Shown: positions 17,296 through 26,727 of the stretch, piece by piece | Position numbering within the stretch: the first letter of the stretch is position 1 | Layout: the number at the start of each line of letters is the position of its first letter | Assembly (NCBI GenBank): GCA_965246995.1 | Contig: OZ252008.1 | Location: 2,914,001-2,978,000 of the forward strand | From: VXRJ01 sp965246995 | GTDB taxonomy: Bacteria; Acidobacteriota; Vicinamibacteria; Vicinamibacterales; UBA8438 | DNA length: 64,000 bases | Reading direction: 5' to 3' | Made by a program: the position numbers and the translations under genes | The notes under the pieces: model-generated | Database searches by the model: none | The model's input: only the letters and a program-made list of their open reading frames with translations | What the model was told of the DNA's origin: nothing

Positions 17296-18026
17296 GGCAG
17301 CGTTAGCACCCTAGTGCTAGTAAGTAATTGATAAAAAGCGACTTAATGTCGTTTGGTGGCCATGATTCCCTCGTTGCTTCCCACTTTTTCAACCGGGATC
17401 TACTAGCCCCCGGTAGCCCTTTTTGGACCAATCAGGCCCGATTTTCGCCTTGCCCGCCGCCGTCCGACGGCTCGACGCCAGGTCCGGGCGGGCCGCTCCC
17501 GCGCGAATGAGTCTAGCGCGGCTCCGCCGCGAACTAGCGCCCGGTTGCCCCTCCGAACGCGCTCCACGTCAACGCCAGCCGTCCTCACGGCGGATCTGAC
17601 CTGCCGCGCCCGCCAGCCATCATGCTCGACGGCCAGCTGGACCTCGCGCTCGATCATCAGTGTGGTGGTCTAGCCGGCATGATCAAGCTCCGGGAACCGC
17701 AGCTCACGAAGGTCGAAAATACCTCGCGGAAACCGCTCTTCGTGGTGAGTTAGCTGGCCAGAGCCAGCATACCCAATGTGGCACATTGGGTATGCTGGCG
17801 AGGGGATGCTGCGCCCCCCTTCGAACTCCCTGCTGTCCGCATCCCTGTGGAGCCAGGAGCCAGTGGGCGGGCGGCGACGCCCCCCAGGAAACCTCCCTAC
17901 CGGTGACTTGAAGGCTGAACGGTGGTTGACAGATCACCAGCGGAGTGACAAAGTATCGATTGCTCGCTGTCGTCGAAGCGATCTGAATCGACCTCCCTGT
18001 CGGCTCCGGCGTTCCGCAGACAACTC
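17296..18026. other. Intergenic stretch without a recognised gene
   Basis: Apart from the palindrome at 17763-17799 I can support nothing here. An AT-richer patch occurs at 17310-17350. Short ORFs on both strands lack recognisable motifs and ribosome-binding sites. The stretch lies between an integrase remnant and a methyltransferase gene and is probably mobile-element debris. Confidence 0.5.
17763..17799. repeat. Perfect 37-bp palindrome (18-bp arms)
   Basis: The left arm GCCAGCATACCCAATGTG is followed by a single G and then its exact reverse complement. No T tract follows on either strand, so it does not look like an ordinary intrinsic terminator. It could be a binding site for a dimeric recombinase or regulator, or an IS end or resolution site. 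It sits in gene-free DNA inside the mobile patch. Confidence 0.85.
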
Positions 18027-18896
18027 ATGGCCATGGCACACACTCCCGAGTGGACTGTCGAGATCTCCCCTGGGACGGACGCCCGGAAGGAGCGCGACCG
18101 CACGACCCAATTAAGCGACCACTTCGCGAAGGTGTCGACACGCTATCGGTCGCTGCGCGAGCTGGATCTCGGTGCCGTGCGCATCATCGGCGAGGTCGTG
18201 GCTCGCACCGCGGACCCCGGGAGACCCGTGCGGCTCCTGGACGTCGCCACGGGCTCGGGGCGGTACCTGGACGCGATCAGTCATTTCCTCGCCTCAGTAC
18301 TCGCTATCGAGGTTGTGCCCATCGGCCTGGATCTGAGTCCAGCGATGCTCATGCAAGTGCGCCTACGCCACGGACACGTGGGTCCGCACGCGCGGCACTT
18401 GGTCGGAGCCGTCGAAACGCTCCCGTTCCGGAGCTCCAGCTGTGACGTGATGACCTGCTTCAACGCGGTGCATCACGTCGACCTCGCGCGGTTTGTGGGC
18501 GAGGCGTCTCGGGTGCTCGCCCCATCCGGCCAGCTCGTCGTCTACACGCGCACTCCAGAGCAAAACCGCCGCACGATCTGGGGCCGCCACTTTCCGGAGT
18601 TCGCCACGCGGGAAACGAGGCTCCTGGAGGTCGACGACGTGCTAGCGGCCCTGCAGTCCACCGGGACTTTCGCGTCGGTTCGCGCCCAGACAGTCGCGTG
18701 GACGGTCACCACGTCGTTAGCTCGACTCGTCGAACAAGCCACCCAATATCATTATTCGACCTTTAGACTGTATTCAGATGACGCTCTCCGCGCGGCGATC
18801 GACACCTTCCGCCATCGCGTGCGTCAGGTGTTCCCCGACGCGATGCGCATCACGCATGCCAATGACCACGTGCTGGTGCTGGCTCAGCGTGGTTAG
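18027..18896 (+). CDS. SAM-dependent class I methyltransferase
   Basis: A 289-residue methyltransferase of the UbiE/Methyltransf_11 type. Motif I is LLDVATGSGRYLDAI (about residues 69-83), motif II ends in PIGLDLSPAML, and the motif IV/post-motif region reads CDVMTCFNAVHHVDLARFVGEASRVLAPSGQLVVYTRT. The C-terminal 100 residues have no family motif I recognise. The substrate is unknown. An in-frame ATG 6 bp downstream could also serve. The gene lies between an integrase remnant and an intact integrase facing it, so it may be cargo of a mobile element. Confidence 0.82.
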   Translation: MAMAHTPEWTVEISPGTDARKERDRTTQLSDHFAKVSTRYRSLRELDLGAVRIIGEVVARTADPGRPVRLLDVATGSGRYLDAISHFLASVLAIEVVPIGLDLSPAMLMQVRLRHGHVGPHARHLVGAVETLPFRSSSCDVMTCFNAVHHVDLARFVGEASRVLAPSGQLVVYTRTPEQNRRTIWGRHFPEFATRETRLLEVDDVLAALQSTGTFASVRAQTVAWTVTTSLARLVEQATQYHYSTFRLYSDDALRAAIDTFRHRVRQVFPDAMRITHANDHVLVLAQRG

Positions 18897-19335
18897 CTGA
18901 ATCACGGGCAACGGTCGGACCCAACGATCCCCGCCCATCCGAGTCGGAGGCGTCCAGAGACCAGGGATCGCCCCTTCGTCCGCGCCGGTCGATTCGGTGA
19001 CAACCGCCGACCCGCGCTACACGCCGAGCAAGACGCGGCGCGAGGCACGCAAGCTCGACACGCGGGCATACGTTAAGGGGACGAGATCATGGGGCAACAT
19101 GGCGCGGTGGCCACGGTTCGCGCCAGCGGCGGGCGTTGGCACCGCGCCGCGCCGGAAACGCGCGCGCCGTCCTTCCCGATAGGGATAAGTCAGCCGGGAG
19201 CGACCCGCCCGATGGGTGTGACGAAGGAACTCCTATCACGAGGATGCGATCACACGCTGGCGCGGCGCATTGGTGCTCGACGCGGTGCTCGAACCGCGCC
19301 GCGTTGCGGCTGGCTGGTGACGCGAGGCGCGGTGT
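18897..19335. other. Gene-free stretch between methyltransferase and integrase
   Basis: Short reading frames on both strands are low-complexity and Arg-rich and lack recognisable domains or ribosome-binding sites. I see no RNA gene or clear att repeat. It may contain the 3' flank of the integrase element. Confidence 0.4.
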
Positions 19336-20568
19336 TCAGGGACGCGGCTGGTTGTCCGATCCGCGCTGTCCATTCAGGTAGGCGGCCCAGTCGTTCATCA
19401 CGCGCCGGCGGCGCTCGAACAGGTCCGACCGCGCGTAGGTCGCCTCGACCTTGTTCTGGACCACGTGCGCCAGCGCCGCCTCGATGACCTCGCGCGGGTG
19501 GTCCGTCTCCTCAGCCGCCCAGTCCCGGAACGACGACCGGAAGCCGTGCGCCACGGCCACGATCCCGAGGTACTGGAGCATCTTGGGAAGCGTCGACATG
19601 GATATCGGCCTCCCGCTCCGCATGGGGAACACGAGCGACTTCCCGTCGCCGAGCGTCCGCGCCGCCTCGAGAATCTCCGCTGCCCGCCGGCACAGCGGGA
19701 CCCGGTGCTCGCGCTTCGCCTTCATCCGCATGGCCGGAATGGTCCACACCTGGCCGGCCGTGTCGATCTCGTCCCACGTCGCCAGCCGCACCTCGCCGGA
19801 CCGCGCCGCCGTCAGCACCAGAAACTCGAACGCCAGCTTGATCGCTGGTGCAACCGACGCCGATGCCCGCACCGTCTCGATGGCCGCGGCCACGTCCTTG
19901 TGGGGCAGCGCCCGCCTGTGCTGCACGATGTCGTTCTGCGGACCGAGCACCGGCACGACGCGGTCACACGGGTTATCCGCTCTCAGCTCCATCGCGATGG
20001 CCCACTCCAACACCGACCGGATGCGCTGGCGCACGGCGCGGGCGGTCTCGGCCTTGACGTGCCAGATGGGGGTGAGGATCTCCAGCACGTCGGCGCTGTT
20101 GACCTCGGAGACCGGACGCTCTCCGATGCGCGGGAAGGCGTAACGTTCGAGGCTGCGCAGCCAGTTCTGGGCGTGCCACCGGCCGCGCCAGCCGCCTTGC
20201 TTCTGTTCCACGACGCGCCGGGCGGCGTCGGCAAATGTGGGCACTCCCTCCGCGCGGCGCTTGTCGGCCAAGGGGTCCCCGCCGGACCGCGCCAGCTTAC
20301 GGTTGGCGAGCGCCAGTTCGCGCGCTTCGGCGAGCGAGACGAGCGCGGCTGCGCCGAGTCCGAGCTCGCGGCGGCGTCCGCGGATGACGAGCCGCTGGAT
20401 CCAGCTACGGGTACCGGCAGGCTGGACAAACAGATACATGCCGTTGCCGTCGGCGTGCCGTCCTGGCGGCGCGCTGCGGATGAAGGCAGCCGAGAGCGCC
20501 TTGTCGGGGTGGCGGCCTCGGCGCTTGGTTCTTCGGGGTTTGGCGTCGGTCTTGATTACAGCATCCAT
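19336..20568 (-). CDS. Tyrosine recombinase/integrase (P4-type with arm-binding domain)
   Basis: A 410-residue integrase. The N-terminal DUF4102-like arm-binding domain contains GMYLFVQPAGTRSWIQRLVIRGRRRELGLG and LAEARELALANR. The core-binding domain spans about 105-205. The catalytic domain has all expected residues: Arg in TAARSGEVRLATWDEI, Lys in MRMKAKREHRVPL, His-x-x-Arg in AHGFRSSFRDWAAE, His in ALAHVV, and Tyr in VEATYARSD. It is complete and probably active. The 143 bp upstream are much AT-richer than the surroundings and may hold its promoter and an attachment site. A decayed relative lies at 17.1-17.3 kb. Confidence 0.93.
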   Translation of the reverse strand: MDAVIKTDAKPRRTKRRGRHPDKALSAAFIRSAPPGRHADGNGMYLFVQPAGTRSWIQRLVIRGRRRELGLGAAALVSLAEARELALANRKLARSGGDPLADKRRAEGVPTFADAARRVVEQKQGGWRGRWHAQNWLRSLERYAFPRIGERPVSEVNSADVLEILTPIWHVKAETARAVRQRIRSVLEWAIAMELRADNPCDRVVPVLGPQNDIVQHRRALPHKDVAAAIETVRASASVAPAIKLAFEFLVLTAARSGEVRLATWDEIDTAGQVWTIPAMRMKAKREHRVPLCRRAAEILEAARTLGDGKSLVFPMRSGRPISMSTLPKMLQYLGIVAVAHGFRSSFRDWAAEETDHPREVIEAALAHVVQNKVEATYARSDLFERRRRVMNDWAAYLNGQRGSDNQPRP

Positions 20569-20711
20569 TCCAACATTATATGCGGGAATTGCGCGCTATT
20601 CACGGGGGCCTAACCAGACTGAGAGAGATCCGATGAGTGTAATAAATAACTACTGGTAAATCACTTAAAAATATTCTTGTATAAGGCTGGACACTCCCTC
20701 GGCAACTGTGG

Positions 20712-22484
20712 TTATTCAGGCAGCGTGAACACGAACAGGTTGTTCCCGGTCCCCGGCTGCAACTCGGTCGTCAGGCGGAGATTATCCCGCGTGCTGAGTG
20801 ACGAACCTGTGCTGATGGCGACGTACTGGGTGCCGTCCACGGCGAAGGTGACCGGGAAGCCGGTCACCTGCGAGCCGAGATTGACCTCCCAGAGAACGTC
20901 GCCGGTCTCGTGGTCCAGGGCCCGGAACCGCCCGTTGCTGTCGCCGCCGAAGATGAGTCCTCCCGCGGTGGCGACGAGCGACGTGGTCCCGGCGCGCTGT
21001 TCGTAGAGCCAGGCGGTCTCGCCGGTGGAGGCGTTGATGGCCCGGACGGTGCCGACCTGATCGGTGCCGGGGGCATTCACGATCCGCTGCGAGAGGTTGT
21101 AGAGGCTGCCGTCGGCGGTCGCCAGCATGCGGGCGCAAGCGTTGCGGAGCGGGAAGTACATCATGTTCGTGACCGGGCTGTAGGCGCCGGCTTCCCAGTC
21201 CTTGCCGCCGGTCACGAACGACGGGCAGATCAGCATCTCGTTGTTCTCGCGCGTGAAGATCAGCTCCGGGTTCTCGGTGACGGCGCCGGTCGAGCCATCG
21301 ATGTGGGTGATGACGTTCTGTGCCGTCGTCGGCGTGGCCCAGAGGAACTCGCCGGTGGCGCGGTCGAGCGTGTAGACGACGCCGGTCTTGCCCGGTATGC
21401 CAGTCACCACGCGGTACGTCTCGCCGCGGCGCAACCGCGGGTTGATCCAGGAAACATGCTCCGGGTCGGGCGTCATCGCGGTGTCGACGAGCAGCCGCTC
21501 GTACGGATGGTCGAGATCCCAGTGGTCGTTCAGATGCTGGTAGAACCACGCGATCTCGCCGGTATCGGCGTTCAGCGCGAGTGTCGAGTTGTGGTAGAGG
21601 TGCGTGTTCTCGACCCCACCGATCATGAACTTCGGCGCCGGTGACGTGACCGACGTGCCGATGTAGACCAGATTCAGCTCGGGGTCGTAGCTCGGAACCA
21701 TCCATGCCCCGACATGCTTCCGTTCCTCGAACGGCACGCCTCCCCAGGTCTCGTCGCCGAACTCGCCGGGGCCGGGAATGAGACGCCGGCGCCACAGTTC
21801 CTCGCCGGTCGCGGCGTCGTGGGCGACGATCACGCAGGCGTTGGGCCCCCCTTTCGGGGCGCAGCTCCGGCCGGAGATCACCTTCCCGTCGGCGACGATG
21901 GGGCCTGAGGTCTGATTGGCCGGGTTGACGGTGTAGTCGAGCACCTGCGTTTCCCACGCCACTTCGCCGGTTACCGCGTCAATCGCAATGACCCAGTCGT
22001 CCGATGTGCTGTCGAAGAGGTAGTTGCCGTGGATGGCGATGTTGCGGTTGGTGTCGATCAGGCTGCCGATCATGTAGTCGGCGAGATCGTCGGGACGCTG
22101 CCGCCGATGCTCCCAGATCAGGTCGCCGCTCACCGCGTCGATCGCCTGAATGATGTCGCGCGGGTTCGGCATGTAGAGGACGCCGTCGTAGACGAGCGGT
22201 GTCCCCTGCTGCAGTCCGGGGCCGAGGGGACGGGTCCAGACCATCCGGAGCCCGGCCACGTTCTCACGGTCGATCTGGTCGAGAGGACTGAAACCCCAGG
22301 TGTTGAGGGTCCGGCGCCACATCAGCCAGTCGTCGGGATCGGGGTCCTGGAGCATGGCGTCGGTAACGGGGGTGAATTCCCGTTCGCCCTGCTGCGCGTG
22401 CGTGGGGGCGAAGAGGAACACGGCGACGGCAAGCGTCGCGAGGAGAAAGAACACCGGCGTCCGGACGGAGGGCTGCAGCTTCAT
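20712..22484 (-). CDS. Periplasmic PQQ-dependent dehydrogenase (quinoprotein alcohol dehydrogenase-like)
   Basis: A 590-residue protein with a signal peptide (FFLLATLAVAVFLFAPTHA) and an eight-bladed PQQ propeller. Tryptophan-docking repeats are numerous, such as AIDAVSGDLIWE, AIDAVTGEVAWE, AHDAATGEELWRR, ALNADTGEIAWF, TLDRATGEFLWA, AINASTGETAWL and ALDHETGDVLWE. It should oxidise an alcohol or sugar in the periplasm and pass electrons to a cytochrome; the substrate is not readable. No haem motif is fused. It is transcribed towards the integrase gene, and nothing suggests an operon. Confidence 0.88.
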   Translation of the reverse strand: MKLQPSVRTPVFFLLATLAVAVFLFAPTHAQQGEREFTPVTDAMLQDPDPDDWLMWRRTLNTWGFSPLDQIDRENVAGLRMVWTRPLGPGLQQGTPLVYDGVLYMPNPRDIIQAIDAVSGDLIWEHRRQRPDDLADYMIGSLIDTNRNIAIHGNYLFDSTSDDWVIAIDAVTGEVAWETQVLDYTVNPANQTSGPIVADGKVISGRSCAPKGGPNACVIVAHDAATGEELWRRRLIPGPGEFGDETWGGVPFEERKHVGAWMVPSYDPELNLVYIGTSVTSPAPKFMIGGVENTHLYHNSTLALNADTGEIAWFYQHLNDHWDLDHPYERLLVDTAMTPDPEHVSWINPRLRRGETYRVVTGIPGKTGVVYTLDRATGEFLWATPTTAQNVITHIDGSTGAVTENPELIFTRENNEMLICPSFVTGGKDWEAGAYSPVTNMMYFPLRNACARMLATADGSLYNLSQRIVNAPGTDQVGTVRAINASTGETAWLYEQRAGTTSLVATAGGLIFGGDSNGRFRALDHETGDVLWEVNLGSQVTGFPVTFAVDGTQYVAISTGSSLSTRDNLRLTTELQPGTGNNLFVFTLPE

Positions 22485-22575
22485 GGGGGCAGCTTAGCCG
22501 GGATGCGGGGCGTGTTCAATGGGTTGGCGGGTGGCGGACGCCGGCGCGGAATGCCGGAGTAGACGCCAGCGCACC

Positions 22576-22953
22576 TCACCCCGCGCCGGTGCCGTTCGGG
22601 ACCGGGCGCTCCGGGGTCAGGAAGGCCGGTTGAAGGCCGTCCTCATACCCGGCGTCGAAGAGCATGCCCTCCGAGATCTCCCCCATCATCTTCCTCGGCT
22701 TCAGGTTAACGATGAACAACGCCTGTCGACCTTCGATTTCGGTCGGATCATCGCGCTCCTGTTTCATCCCGGCGAAGATCGTCCGCGTGTGGTCGCCGAA
22801 ATCGACCGTGAGTCGAACGAGCTTGTTCGACCCGTCAACCTCGCTGACGCGCGCGATCGTACCGACGCGGGCGTCAACCTGATTGACGATATCGAGTTTT
22901 ATGGCGGGCTTGACCGGTGCAGGCTTCATTTCTTCCACTCGATTCTGGCTCAC
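22576..22953 (-). CDS. csaA: CsaA-like tRNA-binding domain protein
   Basis: A 125-residue single OB-fold protein of the CsaA / MetRS-beta-like type: DIVNQVDARVGTIARVSEVDGSNKLVRLTVDFGDHTRTIFAGMKQE, then LKPRKMMGEISEGMLFDA, which carries the G-x-x-S-x-G-M signature. CsaA binds tRNA and has been described as an export-related chaperone. A second ATG (22929, MKPAPVK) is an alternative start. It stands alone, divergent from the VOC gene. Confidence 0.8.
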   Translation of the reverse strand: MSQNRVEEMKPAPVKPAIKLDIVNQVDARVGTIARVSEVDGSNKLVRLTVDFGDHTRTIFAGMKQERDDPTEIEGRQALFIVNLKPRKMMGEISEGMLFDAGYEDGLQPAFLTPERPVPNGTGAG

Positions 22954-23052
22954 TTGCCGGGTGCTGAAGAACGTCTTTCTTGCAACGTTCGGGGTGAGCC
23001 GCTAGGGTAAGTGTTCACTCAAATGCGCCCTTACCTGAGGGGAGATCACATC

Positions 23053-23541
23053 ATGCGTCGTATTCCCAGCTCGTTCGTCGCCGCGCTCGTCGGCCTCGCG
23101 GTCGCCGGCTCGGTCGTCACCACCAATGCCCAGAACGGCGCCCCGGAATCCGAGATCAGCCTCGGCAGTGTGGCGCTCAACGTGGCCGATATCCCCCGCG
23201 TCGAGAAGTTCTACACCGAGGTCTTCGGGTTGGTGCGGACCTTCCAGTATCCGCCTCAGGGCGAACCCATCGAGATCGGCCTCGGGCGGCCCGACCGGCC
23301 GGGCGGCATGGGCCTGCTGCTGGCGCACTTTAACGACGATCCCCTCCCCGAGGGCAAGACGACCTACGGCCGGATCATCATCAACAGCAGCGACGCGCGA
23401 GGACTGGCCGAGCGGGCAGTGGCCGCCGGGGCGAAGATGCTGAGAGACGTTGGGCCACCAGGCGGCCCTGTCATCCTGTTCCTGTCCGATCTGGACGGCT
23501 ACGAGTTCGAGCTGTATCAGCCCACACCGGGCGGCGAGTGA
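23053..23541 (+). CDS. Exported VOC-family protein
   Basis: A 162-residue protein with a signal peptide (SFVAALVGLAVAGSVVTTNAQ) followed by one VOC domain (GSVALNVADIPRVEKFYTEVFGL, then LFLSDLDGYEFELYQP at the C-terminus). The ATG at 23053 follows GGGGAG. The stop is one base before the ATG of the next gene, a PQQ dehydrogenase, so they are an operon and may act on related compounds in the periplasm. Catalytic function is not established. Confidence 0.82.
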   Translation: MRRIPSSFVAALVGLAVAGSVVTTNAQNGAPESEISLGSVALNVADIPRVEKFYTEVFGLVRTFQYPPQGEPIEIGLGRPDRPGGMGLLLAHFNDDPLPEGKTTYGRIIINSSDARGLAERAVAAGAKMLRDVGPPGGPVILFLSDLDGYEFELYQPTPGGE

Positions 23542-23542
23542 G

Positions 23543-25627
23543 ATGACGAGGGAGATCGGACGCGTCGCGTCGGCGGCGGTGCTGGCGGCGATCGTCGTTA
23601 CTGGAAGCGCACGCGCCCAGTCGAACGGCCCCTGGCAAAGCTACGGCACCGAGAATGGCGAGTGGCGGAGCTACGCCGGCAACACCGCCGGTCAGAAGTA
23701 TTCCCCCCTCGACCAGATAGACTCCGGCAACTTCAGCCAGCTTGAGATCGCCTGGGAGTGGACGTCGATCGACCGGCATCTGAGCCGCACGAGCCCCCAG
23801 GCCGGTGAGTGGTACGCGCCGCTGGATGCCATCGTCGAGTCACTGGTCGCCGATACCCCGAATCTCTACCGGGACGGCCAGTCGCCGAACCCTTCCAGGT
23901 TTCAGGCGACGCCGCTGATGATCGATGGCGTCCTCTACTTCAACACCCCGCTCTCGCAGGGCGTCGCAGTCGACGCCACGACCGGCGAAACCCTCTGGGT
24001 CTTCAACCCGAAGACGTACGAGGAAGGCACCCCGTCGATGTCCGGCCCCTGGACCCAGCGGGGCGTCGCCTACTGGACCGACGGCAAGGGGGACGAGCGG
24101 ATCTTCTGGGGCACCGGCGCCGGCTACCTCGTCTGTGTCCAGGCGAGATCCGGGCGGCCGTGCGCCGACTTCGGGCCGAACGGCAGCGGCATGGTCGACG
24201 CGATGGTCGGCATTCCGCGCGTCGCGCGGGAAGACCGCGACCATCTCAACGCGTTTCTCTACTCCATCAACTCGCCACCGATCATCGTGCGCGACCGCGT
24301 GATTCACGGCTCGCACATCGCCGACGTGCGCGTCACGAAGGAAGCGACCCCGGGGTGGGTGCGGGCCTGGAACGTCCGGACAGGCGAGCACGAGTGGGAC
24401 TTCCACACGGTCCCCAACAGCGCCGACGAGTTCGGGTCCGATACCTGGCTGAACGAGTCGTGGCGCTACTCGGGCAACGGCAACGTCTGGTCGATGCTGG
24501 CCGGCGACAACGAGCTGGGCTACGTGTATCTGCCGACCGGCACCGTGACCAACGACTACTACGGGGCGGACCGCCTCGGCGACAATCTGTTCTCGGAATC
24601 GATCATCGCGGTCGACATCGAGACCGGACAACGGGTCTGGCATTTCCAGGCGGTGCACCACGGCCTGTGGGACTGGGACTTCCCGACCCATCCCAACCTG
24701 GTCGACATCACCGTCGACGGTCGCGACATCCCCGCCCTGGCGCAGGTGAGCAAGCAGGGCTTCACCTATGTGTTCGACCGCGTCACCGGCGACCCGGTCT
24801 GGCCGATCGAGGAACGACCGGTCCCGCAGGAGACCAACCTGCCGGGCGAGGTGCCGTCGCTGACGCAGCCGTTCCCCACCAAACCCCCGCCGTTCGAGTA
24901 TCAGGGCGTGACCATCGACGACCTCGTCGACTTCACCCCGGAGATCCGGGCGATGGCCCTCGAGGCGGTGCGAGAGTTCACACTCGGTCCGATCTTCACG
25001 CCGCCCTTGCAAACCGTCGAGGGGGTGACCCAGGGCACGATCCAGCGTCCGGCGATCGACGGGGGCGCCAACTGGAGCGGCGCCGGCGTCGACCCGGAGA
25101 CCGGCATCCTCTACGTGCCGTCGAACAACCGCTTCTCGGTGCTCCACTTCTACACGCCGGAGGCATCCACCGGCGCCACCATGACGATCACCCAGGCGGC
25201 GTTCGGCGGCGGGCGCCAGCCGGCGCTGCCCCAGGGGCTGCCCCTGTTGAAGCCGCCGTATTCGCGGATGACCGCGGTGGATCTGAACGCCGGCGAGACC
25301 GCCTGGATGCAGCCGAACGGCGACGGGAACCGTCTGCGGAACCACCCGATGCTGCGCGACCTCGACCTGCCGCCGCTGGGCGGCGAGGGCCGCGGAGGGC
25401 CGGTGGTGACGAAGACCCTGCTCATCAGCGCACTGTCCGCGGGTGGCACCGATGACGGACCCCGCCTTGTCGCGCGCGACAAGGCGACGGGGCAGATTGT
25501 CGGGTCGGTCGACCTACCCAATGGCGCGATTGGCAGCCCGATGACCTACATGGTCGACGGGCGCCAGCACATCGCGCTGACCATCGGTGGGGGTCCGCGC
25601 CTGATAGCGTTCGCCCTGCCTCGATAG
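23543..25627 (+). CDS. PQQ-dependent dehydrogenase, glucose-dehydrogenase-like
   Basis: A 694-residue quinoprotein with a signal peptide (VASAAVLAAIVVTGSARAQ) and a propeller. It shows WRSYAGNTAGQKYSPLDQID near the N-terminus, AVDATTGETLWVFNPKTYEEG, and HHGLWDWDFPTHPNLVDI, a signature of the membrane/soluble glucose dehydrogenase branch rather than methanol dehydrogenases. The C-terminus ends VDGRQHIALTIGGGPRLIAFALP. No N-terminal membrane segments are present, so it is soluble in the periplasm. The start is one base after the VOC gene stop. The ATG at 23543 is preferred to an upstream frame that would run inside that gene. Confidence 0.88.
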   Translation: MTREIGRVASAAVLAAIVVTGSARAQSNGPWQSYGTENGEWRSYAGNTAGQKYSPLDQIDSGNFSQLEIAWEWTSIDRHLSRTSPQAGEWYAPLDAIVESLVADTPNLYRDGQSPNPSRFQATPLMIDGVLYFNTPLSQGVAVDATTGETLWVFNPKTYEEGTPSMSGPWTQRGVAYWTDGKGDERIFWGTGAGYLVCVQARSGRPCADFGPNGSGMVDAMVGIPRVAREDRDHLNAFLYSINSPPIIVRDRVIHGSHIADVRVTKEATPGWVRAWNVRTGEHEWDFHTVPNSADEFGSDTWLNESWRYSGNGNVWSMLAGDNELGYVYLPTGTVTNDYYGADRLGDNLFSESIIAVDIETGQRVWHFQAVHHGLWDWDFPTHPNLVDITVDGRDIPALAQVSKQGFTYVFDRVTGDPVWPIEERPVPQETNLPGEVPSLTQPFPTKPPPFEYQGVTIDDLVDFTPEIRAMALEAVREFTLGPIFTPPLQTVEGVTQGTIQRPAIDGGANWSGAGVDPETGILYVPSNNRFSVLHFYTPEASTGATMTITQAAFGGGRQPALPQGLPLLKPPYSRMTAVDLNAGETAWMQPNGDGNRLRNHPMLRDLDLPPLGGEGRGGPVVTKTLLISALSAGGTDDGPRLVARDKATGQIVGSVDLPNGAIGSPMTYMVDGRQHIALTIGGGPRLIAFALPR

Positions 25628-25905
25628 CAAGGGCCTTCAGGCCCGCGACGCACGGCTGAAGCCGTTGCCCCACCGATACGATGTCGCCGCGACCGACCCG
25701 GTGACCCTGATCGGCGCGTCCGGCGCCGTCCTGGCCGTGTCTCCGGCCGCTTGCTGTCGTCCAGCCTGGACGGCGATGCGGCTCCTAGTTTGAGGTCTTG
25801 CAGTTCCGCTCTGTTTTGTACTTCAGATGCACTCTCGACTTTGTGTCGAGAGCATGACCCGCCTGCCGTCGCGATGGTCAAGATGCCGGCCACTGCTCGC
25901 CGACC
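25628..25905. other. Intergenic stretch with hairpin repeats
   Basis: Just after the dehydrogenase stop, GGGCCTTCAGGCCC and ACGGCTGAAGCCGT are short palindromes that could act as a terminator or be a dispersed repeat. Nothing else is recognised. The left edge of the DISARM remnant lies at its end. Confidence 0.4.
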
Positions 25906-26592
25906 GCGCTGAATCAGCGCACCAACGCCCAGCGGTGCCTCTACGGAGTGGACAAGAACCCGTTCGCGGTGAGCTTGGCGAAGCTATCGCTCTGGCTCGT
26001 GACATTGGCTCGGGATCACGCCTTCACCTTCATCGACCATGCGCTCAAGCACGGCGATTCCTTGGTTGGTTTGACGCGGAGGCAGATTGCCGCCTTCGAC
26101 TGGAAGACGAAGGCCAGCGACCAGATCGACTGGATCGCGGAGCAGACCCGCCATGACATCGAGGAGGCGCTCGGATGGAGAAACACGCTGCAAGGATTCG
26201 GCGAGGGTAACTACAACCAGAAGACGGAGGCGTGGTGGGAAGCGGAGAACGCGCTGGCGGACGCCCGACTCATCGGCGACCTGGCGGTTGCCGCCTTCTT
26301 CGGGGCTGACAAGGACAAGGCCCGGAAGGAGCTACGAAACCAGTACCACAGCGATGTGGAGGCGTGGCGTACGAACGCGGTGAACCGGCGTGTGCTGGAG
26401 GGGATCGTCGAAGAACTCAGGAGTTGCGAGAAGCCGGTGCCGCCCATGCACTGGGAGATCGAGTTTCCGGAGGTGTTCGAGCGAGAGCGTGCGGGATTCG
26501 ATGCAATCGTGGGGAATCCGCCGTTCCAAGGGGGGCGGAACCTGAGCGCGACTCAAGGGAAGGTCTACTCTAGATGGCTGCTAGCAGTCTGA
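25906..26592 (+). pseudogene. drmMI-like adenine methyltransferase, internal fragment of a DISARM locus
   Basis: About 228 codons of an Eco57I/PglX-type N6-adenine methyltransferase. The frame runs through CLYGVDKNPFAVSLAKLSLW (motif I-adjacent helix) to MHWEIEFPEVFERE and GFDAIVGNPPFQGG, with catalytic motif IV NPPF. The family is usually over 1,000 residues. Here both the N-terminal part and everything after motif IV are missing, and the frame ends at TGA within unrelated DNA. drmA, drmB and drmC follow on the same strand 3.4 kb downstream, which makes this the methylase of class 1 DISARM. It cannot be active. Confidence 0.75.
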
Positions 26593-26727
26593 GGCGTAAG
26601 CCGCAGCACGGCGAACCCGTCGCATCCGGCCCGTCTCGCACACGTGCGCAAAGGGGTGCTCCAGCAACTCCGCGCGACAGCGCAGCAGCCGACCGCCGCT
26701 CGGTGATTTCGTCCTCGATCGTGGGGT

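Noticed and set aside
17403..17657. An 84-residue minus-strand ORF in the gene-free stretch
   Set aside because: It is Arg-rich with no motif, no ribosome-binding site and no recognisable family; it is probably compositional.
19465..20613. A 382-residue plus-strand ORF opposite the integrase
   Set aside because: The integrase on the minus strand has every catalytic residue; this ORF is its shadow.
23840..25345. A 501-residue minus-strand ORF
   Set aside because: Antisense shadow of the PQQ dehydrogenase; its composition mirrors the complementary frame.
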